From Cryomorphaceae bacterium (GTDB lineage Bacteria > Bacteroidota > Bacteroidia > Flavobacteriales_G > Salibacteraceae), in assembly GCA_003564735.1 (NCBI GenBank), contig PXEK01000341.1:1-5015 (forward strand): a stretch of DNA of 5,015 nucleotides. Reading direction: 5' to 3'. Positions 1-5,015 of this stretch are shown piece by piece. The translations under genes and the position numbers were made by a program. Within the stretch, counting starts at the first letter, position 1; each line of letters starts with the position of its first letter. The notes under the pieces are model-generated. The model was not told the DNA's origin. It worked only from the letters and a program-made list of their open reading frames with translations, and ran no database searches.

Positions 1-1715
1 TCCAATAACAAAACACCATTTTCCATGGCGCTTTCGAATCCTTTTTGAACAGAGGGCACAAATTCTTTAGGAATGTTACCCCCCTTGATTTTATCGATAA
101 ATTCCAAACCGGGTTCGTCACTATCAGAAGGTTCAATCTTAACAACAACGTCGGCAAATTTTCCTCGCCCACCTGTTTGTTTCTTGTACACTTCTCTGTG
201 ATCAACACCTGCGGTGATTTCCTCTTTGTAAGAAACCTGTGGCGCTCCTTCGGTTACTTCAACTTTGAACTCACGCTTCAATCTGTCAACCAAAATATCT
301 AAGTGAAGTTCTCCCATTCCTGAAATCACAGTTTGACCACTGTCATCATCTGACTTCACGGTAAACGTAGGATCTTCTTCAGCGAGTTTTTGTAAAGCAT
401 GACCTAGTTTATCTACATCAGCCTTCGATTTTGGCTCTACGGCTATACCGATAACCGGATCCGGAAATTCCATTGATTCAAGCACGATAGGTGCTTTCGC
501 ATCGCATAACGTATCACCGGTTCTAATATCCTTAAATCCAACGGCGGCACCTATATCTCCGCAATGCAATTCATCAATCGCATTTTGTTTATTTGAGTGC
601 ATTTGGAATAATCTCGAGATACGCTCTTTGTTCCCCGTACGCATGTTGGTTACATAAGAGCCTGCCTCAATTTTACCTGAGTAACAACGCACGAAGCACA
701 AACGACCAACAAACGGGTCTGTAGCAATTTTAAACGCCAAGGCGGCCATAGGTTCTTCCCTGTCTGCGGTTCTCAACTCTTCTTCACCTGATTCGGGGTT
801 AGTTCCTTTGATGGAACCTGAATCTAAAGGCGAGGGCAAAAACTCGATAACCGCATTGAGCATAGCCTGAACACCTTTATTTTTAAAGGCACTACCACAC
901 ATCATCGGAACTATTGTCATTTCGATTGTCGCTTGACGAATAGCTTCAATCAATTCTTCTTCAGTAATGGAATTTTCATCTTCGAAGAATTTTTCCATCA
1001 ACTCTTCATTAGTCTCTGCAACTGCCTCAACCAAATTAGCTCTCCATTTTTTAACGGTATCCACTAGATCCTCAGGAATATCTCCCTCTTCATAGGTCAT
1101 ACCCATATCATCTTCATTCCAAATGATAGATTTGTTTGAAATCAAATCGACCACACCTCTGAAAGTTTCTTCGGCGCCGATTGGAACTTGAAGCGGAACT
1201 GCATTAGCCCCTAATCTATCTTTAACCTGAGAAACAACTTGGAAAAAGTCTGCTCCTGAACGATCCATTTTATTCACAAAGCCCAGTCTTGGAACTTTGT
1301 ATTTATCCATTTGTCTCCAAACCGTTTCAGACTGGGGCTCAACGCCGCCTACAGCGCAATACAAAGCTACCGCACCGTCCAATACACGCATTGAACGCTC
1401 TACCTCAACGGTAAAATCAACGTGGCCCGGTGTATCGATAATATTCACTCTGTATTCTTGGGTATCGGGAGTGGGTTGCCCTTGTTTTGTGGGATATTTC
1501 CAGAATGTAGTCGTAGCGGCAGAAGTGATGGTAATACCTCTTTCTTGCTCTTGCTCCATCCAGTCCATTGTAGCGGCACCATCATGTACCTCACCAATTT
1601 TATGACTCAACCCCGTGTAATAGAGTACTCTCTCGGTTGTAGTGGTTTTACCCGCATCGATGTGCGCTGAAATTCCAATATTTCTGGTAAAACGTAAATC
1701 TCTTTTCTTTGCCAT
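1..1715 (-). CDS. fusA: Translation elongation factor G (EF-G), 3' end cut off by the window edge
   Basis: EF-G is the cytoplasmic GTPase that moves tRNAs and mRNA through the ribosome after peptide bond formation and, with RRF, helps recycle ribosomes. The reading frame opens at ATG 1713-1715 ([12 protein letters not shown]) and stays open for 571 codons to the left edge; bacterial EF-G is about 700 residues, so the end of domain IV and all of domain V lie outside. Visible G-domain motifs are the P-loop AHIDAGKT (residues 17-24), RGITI (59-63, switch I threonine T62), DTPGH (94-98, with the GTPase-activating histidine H98), NKMD (148-151) and CGSAFKNKG (from residue 273). Domain III carries GMGELHLD (466-473), and domain IV begins near residue 490. 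A short loop rich in Q, P and T (about 75-88) precedes DTPGH where E. coli has a different sequence. It closely follows the canonical EF-G1 pattern, not the divergent paralogues or TetM-like proteins. It lies 18 nt after rpsG, with no Shine-Dalgarno sequence in the gap, and is probably co-transcribed with it. Confidence 0.98.
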   Translation of the reverse strand, partial: MAKKRDLRFTRNIGISAHIDAGKTTTTERVLYYTGLSHKIGEVHDGAATMDWMEQEQERGITITSAATTTFWKYPTKQGQPTPDTQEYRVNIIDTPGHVDFTVEVERSMRVLDGAVALYCAVGGVEPQSETVWRQMDKYKVPRLGFVNKMDRSGADFFQVVSQVKDRLGANAVPLQVPIGAEETFRGVVDLISNKSIIWNEDDMGMTYEEGDIPEDLVDTVKKWRANLVEAVAETNEELMEKFFEDENSITEEELIEAIRQATIEMTIVPMMCGSAFKNKGVQAMLNAVIEFLPSPLDSGSIKGTNPESGEEELRTADREEPMAALAFKIATDPFVGRLCFVRCYSGKIEAGSYVTNMRTGNKERISRLFQMHSNKQNAIDELHCGDIGAAVGFKDIRTGDTLCDAKAPIVLESMEFPDPVIGIAVEPKSKADVDKLGHALQKLAEEDPTFTVKSDDDSGQTVISGMGELHLDILVDRLKREFKVEVTEGAPQVSYKEEITAGVDHREVYKKQTGGRGKFADVVVKIEPSDSDEPGLEFIDKIKGGNIPKEFVPSVQKGFESAMENGVLLL

Positions 1716-1733
1716 GATACTTAAAGCTAAATA

Positions 1734-2231
1734 TTAAAATCTAAAATGAGAGAAAGCTTTGTTAGCTTCAGCCATTCTGTGTGTATCTTCTTTCTTTTTG
1801 TATGCGTTTCCTTCTCCTTTTGAGGCCGCCATCAACTCTTCAGCCAACTTAATGCTGATGGGCTTACCTTTTTTGTCTCGGGAAAACCTTATGATCCATT
1901 TCATCGCCAGTGCTGTTTTTCGACTTTGACGAACCTCTTGTGGGATTTGAAATGTAGCACCACCTACCCTTCGGCTTCTTACCTCAACTTGCGGCGTTAC
2001 ATTTTCAACAGCTTTTAAAAATACGGTCAAACCTGAATTTTCTCCTTCTTCTTCTGAAGTTTTATTATCGGCTAATTTACCGTCGATGAAATCCATTGCA
2101 TCGTAAAATACTTTGTAGGCGGTACTCTTCTTCCCGTCTAACATCAGGTTATTCACAAATTTCGATACTACTTTATTGTTGTATCGAGGATCAGGAGTAA
2201 CCTCTCTTAATTTCGCTTTTGCCTTTCTCAT
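1734..2231 (-). CDS. rpsG: 30S ribosomal protein S7
   Basis: S7 is the primary binding protein that nucleates assembly of the 30S head on the 3' major domain of 16S rRNA, and it lies by the E-site and the mRNA exit channel. The 165-residue product shows the family landmarks: LPDP-like TPDPR near residue 13, KFVNNLMLDGKKST (24-37), VEVRSRRVGGATFQIP (82-97), ALAMKW (107-112) and the C-terminal HRMAEANKAFSHFRF. The ending at FRF fits Bacteroidota S7, which lacks the longer E. coli tail. The segment between GKKSTA and VENV, around residues 54-67, is about ten residues longer than in E. coli and is strongly acidic (TSEEEGEN); see the findings. ATG at 2229-2231 follows rpsL by 24 nt. The gap is AT-rich and lacks a Shine-Dalgarno sequence, with TTTAAA directly before the ATG, as is usual in Bacteroidota. 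In E. coli S7 represses its own operon through the rpsL-rpsG gap; here the gap looks too short for an equivalent site. Confidence 0.98.
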   Translation of the reverse strand: MRKAKAKLREVTPDPRYNNKVVSKFVNNLMLDGKKSTAYKVFYDAMDFIDGKLADNKTSEEEGENSGLTVFLKAVENVTPQVEVRSRRVGGATFQIPQEVRQSRKTALAMKWIIRFSRDKKGKPISIKLAEELMAASKGEGNAYKKKEDTHRMAEANKAFSHFRF

Positions 2232-2255
2232 TTTAAACTAAAATGTTTTACCTAT

Positions 2256-2630
2256 TTATTTCTTAGGTCTTTTTGTACCGTATTTGGAGCGACGCTGAGT
2301 TCTACCTTCAACACCCGCCGTATCTAATGCGCCACGAACAACGTGATATCTCACACCCGGCAAATCCTTTACCCTTCCCCCTCTTACCAATACTATGGAG
2401 TGCTCTTGGAGATTATGACCCTCACCCGGAATGTAGGCATTCACCTCATTTCCGTTGGTGAGTCTTACCCTTGCTACTTTACGCATGGCAGAGTTAGGTT
2501 TTTTAGGGGTTGTTGTGTACACTCGAGTACAAACACCTCTTCTTTGCGGACAAAAAGTAAGAGCAGCTGATTTACTCTTCTTATCTTTGGTGGTGCGTCC
2601 TTTTTTTACAAGTTGCTGAATCGTTGGCAT
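2256..2630 (-). CDS. rpsL: 30S ribosomal protein S12
   Basis: S12 sits at the interface of the 30S shoulder and body near the decoding centre, where it controls translational accuracy and is the classic site of streptomycin resistance. The 124-residue product is full length and collinear with E. coli S12. It contains [22 protein letters not shown] from residue 27, [10 protein letters not shown] (69-78), [15 protein letters not shown] (82-96) and the C-terminal [11 protein letters not shown]. The residues that mutate to streptomycin resistance, K43 (in TTTPKKPNS) and K88 (in GRVKDLPG), are wild type, so this allele predicts sensitivity at S12. D89, the residue that RimO methylthiolates in E. 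coli, is present. The N-terminal [12 protein letters not shown] is the Bacteroidota form. The gene is first in the operon, about 60 nt downstream of the predicted start of transcription, and no Shine-Dalgarno sequence precedes its ATG. Confidence 0.99.
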   Translation of the reverse strand: MPTIQQLVKKGRTTKDKKSKSAALTFCPQRRGVCTRVYTTTPKKPNSAMRKVARVRLTNGNEVNAYIPGEGHNLQEHSIVLVRGGRVKDLPGVRYHVVRGALDTAGVEGRTQRRSKYGTKRPKK

Positions 2631-2694
2631 ATTCGAACTAAACAGTTAATTTAAATAATATATTATCAAAGTCTTTACCCACTTTTCTTAAGGG
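2631..2694 (-). promoter_or_regulatory. AT-rich 5' leader of rpsL without a Shine-Dalgarno sequence
   Basis: The predicted untranslated leader begins with a short GC-rich stretch (CGCCCCCT) and then becomes almost purely A+T. It contains the perfect 12-base palindrome ATAATATATTAT (2655-2666). The bases just before the ATG (GTTTAGTTCGAAT) lack any purine-rich anti-16S match. An unstructured, A/T-rich initiation region is the usual arrangement in Bacteroidota, where ribosomes make little use of Shine-Dalgarno pairing. No hairpin strong enough to suggest attenuation is visible. Confidence 0.5.
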
Positions 2695-2698
2695 GGCG

Positions 2699-2728
2699 CA
2701 AAGGTACGGGATATTTTTATAAAACCAA
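2699..2728 (-). promoter_or_regulatory. Predicted promoter of the rpsL-rpsG-fusA operon
   Basis: On the minus strand TACCTTTG (2706-2699) matches the Bacteroidota -7 consensus TAnnTTTG exactly. It is preceded at a 19-nt spacing by TTG (2728-2726), in keeping with the -33 TTG/TTTG element used by the housekeeping sigma factor of this phylum. Transcription would start near 2692-2695, giving a leader of about 62-65 nt. Both boxes are seen directly; promoter activity is inferred. Confidence 0.75.
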
Positions 2729-2760
2729 CCTGTTGAAAAAGAATTTTTCCCATATTTTCC

Positions 2761-2834
2761 CGGAGTTGAAACACTGATTTAACCTGCTTATTGTCAGTTT
2801 ATTAAAACTATTTTAAAATCTTTATCCAACTCCG
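2761..2834. repeat. 8-bp inverted repeat with a long loop
   Basis: CGGAGTTG (2761-2768) is matched by its reverse complement CAACTCCG (2827-2834), 58 bp apart. The arms do not extend further on either side. With such a long loop this is unlikely to be a terminator, and it may be chance. Confidence 0.3.
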
Positions 2835-2905
2835 ACCAAAAATCAAAATCAGAAACCGACAAGTATTTAAGCAAAGAATTTTTCGCGTTCTGACCAAAAA
2901 ACAAA
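2831..2905. repeat. Imperfect 17-bp direct repeat in the spacer
   Basis: Two copies of TCYGACCAAAAAWCAAA lie at 2831-2847 and 2889-2905, identical at 15 of 17 positions, with starts 58 bp apart. Both share the core GACCAAAAA. They lie inside the possible gene remnant, so they could be a by-product of its AT-rich coding sequence or paired binding sites. Function is unknown. Confidence 0.45.
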
Positions 2906-2909
2906 TGTA
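2902..2909 (-). promoter_or_regulatory. Second TAnnTTTG box upstream of the ribosomal operon (weak)
   Basis: TACATTTG on the minus strand matches the Bacteroidota -7 consensus. The sequence at the expected -33 position is only TTC (18-nt spacing), so the match is partial. If active, it would produce a longer rpsL transcript with a leader of about 260 nt that reads through the possible gene remnant. Confidence 0.2.
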
Positions 2910-3020
2910 TTTTACACTTTCCACTGTGAAGAATTAATTTTTCGGTTAAAATATCGTTTCATCATGATTGTAAAATAAGACACTATTCAGTCAGGGCAAA
3001 TTTTATGTGTGGTTTATTTA

Positions 3021-3028
3021 TACTTTTG
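3021..3028 (+). promoter_or_regulatory. Predicted -7 box of the helicase gene
   Basis: TACTTTTG fits TAnnTTTG exactly and ends only 4 nt before the GTG start codon at 3033. At the expected -33 distance there is only T-rich sequence (AAATTTTA, 2998-3005) and no clear TTG. Initiation about 5-8 nt after the box would place the 5' end of the mRNA at or next to the GTG, implying little or no leader. Confidence 0.5.
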
Positions 3029-3032
3029 CAGT

Positions 3033-5015
3033 GTGGAATATTTACAAGATTTAAACGAAGAACAACGAGTAGCGGTTGAAAAAACTGAAGGTCCCGTAAT
3101 GGTTTTGGCCGGCGCAGGTTCAGGAAAAACACGAGTACTCACCTACAGAATTGCACACCTTATAAATAGGGGTGTTTTACCTCATCAAATTTTAGCGCTT
3201 ACTTTTACCAATAAGGCAGCTCGCGAAATGAAGGAGCGAATTGCAAAAATAACGGGGGAATCGGCAGCAAAAAGTTTATGGATGGGCACGTTTCACTCGG
3301 TTTTTGCAAGAATACTCCGCATTGAATCTGAAAAACTCGGCTACCCCTCCAATTTCACCATTTACGACAGTGACGACTCAAAAAGGCTCATCAAAGAAAT
3401 AATTAAGGGCCTTAACTTTGATGACAAGGTGTATAAACCCAATTTGGTTCTCAACAGAATTTCAGGGGCCAAAAACAATTTACTCACTCCCCGGGCCTAT
3501 CAAGAAAACTCCACAATTCAAAAGGAGGACGCTCAATCGAAAAAACCATATTTAGGGAAAATCTATGAGGTTTACGACAATCGTTTATTCAAGGCAGGCG
3601 CGATGGATTTCGATGATTTATTATTTAAAACTAATATTTTACTGCGCGACTTCCCTGAGGTTTTATACAAATATCAAGAACGATTCAGATATGTTATGGT
3701 GGATGAGTACCAAGACACCAACTTTTCACAGTACGTCATTGTAAAAGCTCTGGCAGCTCGACATGAAAACATATGCGTGGGGGGTGATGACGCCCAAAGT
3801 ATTTACTCATTCAGGGGCGCTAACATTCAAAATATCCTCAATTTTCAAAAGGATTACGGCGATACGGAAGTCTTTAAACTGGAACAAAATTACCGGTCTA
3901 CAAAAAACATTGTAGAAGCAGCTAACAGCCTTATAAACAAGAACAAAGAACAGTTCAAAAAGAACGTATGGACTTCAAATACTTCAGGAAATCGCATTAA
4001 GCTCACACAGGCATTCTCAGATAATGAGGAAGGTTTAAACGTAGCCCACGAGATTTATTCCAAACACTCTAATGAAGGTATGCCTTATTCCGATTTCGCC
4101 ATCTTGTATAGGACAAATGCGCAATCAAGAGCTTTGGAGGACGGACTTCGCAAACTCAATTTACCCTATCAAATTTATGGTGGACTGAGCTTTTACCAGC
4201 GTAAAGAAATAAAAGATTTACTCGCTTATTTCAGACTCATTGTTAATCCTAAAGATGAGGACGCTTTAAAAAGAATCATCAATTACCCCAAGCGAGGAAT
4301 AGGTAAAACCACCATTGACAAGCTCAACCTGTACGCCAATGAAAGCGACACCCCAATGTGGGAATTGGTTCAAAACATCGATGCCGTGCCCGTTAGCATA
4401 GCCGGGGCCACAAAGAATAAAATAAGGCAGTTTGCCGAACTCATTAAGCAATTCCAAACGATAATCCAAAAAAATGATGCTTTTGAAGCGGGTACGCTTA
4501 TCGCAAAATCCACCGGCATTTTAAAAGACCTCAACAACGATAAATCGGCTGAGGGAGTGGCACGCTATGAAAACGTGCAAGAGTTGCTCAACTCCATGAA
4601 GGACTTTACGGTGGACGAGGATCGTGAGGACAAAAGCTTAGCAGCATTCATCTTAGACATTCCCCTGCTTACCGACCAAGACCAAAAAAAGGAGGACAAG
4701 GATGAGGATAAAATAACCCTTATGACGATTCACGCATCTAAAGGCTTGGAATTCCCGTATGTTTTTATTGTTGGCTTGGAAGAGAACCTTTTCCCTTCGC
4801 AAATGTCTGTCAACTCCTCTACCGAGCTTGAGGAGGAGCGCCGCCTATTTTACGTGGCATTAACCCGAGCCGAAACCCAATGTTACCTGAGTTTTGCACG
4901 AAGCAGGTACAAGTGGGGCGACTTATTGAGCTGTGAACCCAGCAGGTTCATTGCAGAAATTGACCCGGAATTTATTGACGCCTCGGGAGTACAGGCCGCC
5001 ACCCCGAATGAAAAA
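3033..5015 (+). CDS. uvrD: UvrD/PcrA-type ATP-dependent DNA helicase, 3' end cut off by the window edge
   Basis: This is a superfamily 1A 3'-5' DNA helicase. Family members unwind DNA in nucleotide excision repair and mismatch repair and remove proteins such as RecA or stalled polymerase from DNA. 661 codons are visible with no stop; full-length homologues are roughly 720-780 residues, so the C-terminal tail is missing. All motifs are intact: Q motif LNEEQR (7-12), Walker A AGAGSGKT (26-33), Ia LALTFTNKAA (54-63), WMGTFHS (83-89), Walker B DEYQDT (224-229), motif III GDDAQSIYSFRGA (251-263), LEQNYRST (283-290) with the arginine of motif IV, motif V ITLMTIHASKGLEF (561-574) and motif VI EERRLFYVALTRAE (601-614). 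The GGLSFYQRKEIKDLLAYFR segment marks the UvrD/PcrA branch. GTG 3033 is chosen because it gives MEYLQDLNEEQR, the usual N-terminus length before the Q motif; an in-frame stop lies upstream at 2976-2978 and no ATG lies between. The next ATG would remove the Q motif. The symbol pcrA is equally defensible. It is divergent from the ribosomal operon and probably independently transcribed. Confidence 0.96.
   Translation, partial: MEYLQDLNEEQRVAVEKTEGPVMVLAGAGSGKTRVLTYRIAHLINRGVLPHQILALTFTNKAAREMKERIAKITGESAAKSLWMGTFHSVFARILRIESEKLGYPSNFTIYDSDDSKRLIKEIIKGLNFDDKVYKPNLVLNRISGAKNNLLTPRAYQENSTIQKEDAQSKKPYLGKIYEVYDNRLFKAGAMDFDDLLFKTNILLRDFPEVLYKYQERFRYVMVDEYQDTNFSQYVIVKALAARHENICVGGDDAQSIYSFRGANIQNILNFQKDYGDTEVFKLEQNYRSTKNIVEAANSLINKNKEQFKKNVWTSNTSGNRIKLTQAFSDNEEGLNVAHEIYSKHSNEGMPYSDFAILYRTNAQSRALEDGLRKLNLPYQIYGGLSFYQRKEIKDLLAYFRLIVNPKDEDALKRIINYPKRGIGKTTIDKLNLYANESDTPMWELVQNIDAVPVSIAGATKNKIRQFAELIKQFQTIIQKNDAFEAGTLIAKSTGILKDLNNDKSAEGVARYENVQELLNSMKDFTVDEDREDKSLAAFILDIPLLTDQDQKKEDKDEDKITLMTIHASKGLEFPYVFIVGLEENLFPSQMSVNSSTELEEERRLFYVALTRAETQCYLSFARSRYKWGDLLSCEPSRFIAEIDPEFIDASGVQAATPNEK

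Larger units (their letters stand above)
2794..2958 (-). pseudogene. Possible remnant of a protein C-terminus (54 codons, no normal start)
   Basis: On the minus strand a frame stays open for 54 codons, from just after an in-frame TGA (2961-2959) to a TGA stop at 2796-2794. It contains no ATG or GTG near its beginning; the first alternative start is a TTG about 18 codons in. The translation (NDILTEKLILHSGKCKIHLFF, then roughly GQNAKNSLLKYLSVSDFDFW, then SELDKDFKIVLIN) has alternating hydrophobic strands and an acidic helix-like stretch and does not look like random AT-rich translation. Upstream in the same frame, across two stops (TAG and TGA), there are further protein-like residues (FALTE, CLILQS). 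The pattern GKC-strand-strand-SV-acidic helix-IN resembles, from memory, the C-terminal end of some Bacteroidota DNA polymerase III alpha subunits. This is a weak resemblance, not an identification. A chance open frame cannot be excluded: at this AT content, 54 stop-free codons are uncommon but possible. Confidence 0.35.
2631..3032. other. Divergent intergenic spacer between rpsL and the helicase gene
   Basis: About 400 bp separate the two divergent start codons. The half nearest rpsL contains its AT-rich leader and the TACCTTTG promoter. The centre contains a 54-codon open stretch on the minus strand that may be a gene remnant, overlapping a 17-bp direct repeat. The right end contains the TACTTTTG box of the helicase gene. 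I found no tRNA, rRNA, riboswitch or terminator hairpin, and no plausible plus-strand gene: the ATG at 2905 opens only 10 codons. Confidence 0.85.

Noticed and set aside
45..302. An 85-codon plus-strand open frame
   Set aside because: It is antisense to the domain III-IV region of fusA, whose minus-strand translation is strongly conserved.
1297..1670. Two overlapping plus-strand open frames of 102 and 82 codons
   Set aside because: They lie entirely antisense to the conserved G domain of fusA, resemble no family I know and have no promoter; they are shadows of the real gene.
2273..2570. Two plus-strand open frames opposite rpsL
   Set aside because: They are antisense to the highly conserved S12 coding sequence, and their composition reflects its reverse complement.
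2905..2937. A plus-strand ATG with 10 codons in the spacer
   Set aside because: It is too short, has no promoter or homology, and nothing suggests translation.
3009..3035. An earlier GTG at 3009 as the helicase start
   Set aside because: It is in frame, but it would add eight residues (MVYLYFCS) not expected in the family, and the start would lie upstream of the TACTTTTG box.
3772..3795. Helicase motif III reads VGGDDAQ instead of the expected VVGDDAQ, suggesting an error or insertion
   Set aside because: On alignment it is a single V-to-G substitution before the conserved GDDAQSIY; length and catalytic residues are unchanged.
4266..4469. A 67-codon minus-strand open frame
   Set aside because: It is antisense to the 2B-domain region of the helicase, which reads as a normal family member in the plus frame.

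Overview
This window looks like chromosomal housekeeping DNA from a member of the Bacteroidota. The evidence is the str-type order rpsL-rpsG-fusA, the Bacteroidota-style proteins (S12 beginning [12 protein letters not shown]7 beginning MRKAKAK and ending FSHFRF, a PcrA/UvrD helicase with a GDDAQSIYSFRGA motif), the absence of Shine-Dalgarno sequences before the genes, and -7 boxes of the Bacteroidota form TAnnTTTG upstream of both transcription units. A family or genus cannot be fixed from the sequence alone.

Minus strand, 1-2630: a compact ribosomal operon read right to left. rpsL (S12, 2256-2630) is followed after 24 nt by rpsG (S7, 1734-2231), then after 18 nt by fusA (EF-G, 1-1715), which runs off the left edge with 571 residues visible. 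S12 and S7 build and tune the 30S subunit. EF-G drives translocation on it. A good promoter candidate (TTG-N19-TACCTTTG) lies at 2699-2728 and predicts an AT-rich leader of about 60 nt.

Middle, 2631-3032: a divergent spacer of about 400 bp. Besides the rpsL promoter it holds a 54-codon open stretch on the minus strand (2794-2958). Its translation reads like the C-terminal end of a real protein but it has no normal start codon, so it may be a gene remnant. There is also an imperfect 17-bp direct repeat and an 8-bp inverted repeat.

Plus strand, 3033-5015: a superfamily 1A DNA helicase of the UvrD/PcrA type, 661 residues visible, all ATPase/helicase motifs intact, running off the right edge. 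Its best start is a GTG only 4 nt after a TACTTTTG box, which suggests a leaderless mRNA.

I see no mobile element, CRISPR array, tRNA or rRNA. The points most worth a second look are the possible gene remnant in the spacer, the leaderless GTG start, and an acidic insertion in S7. I found no convincing new multi-gene system.
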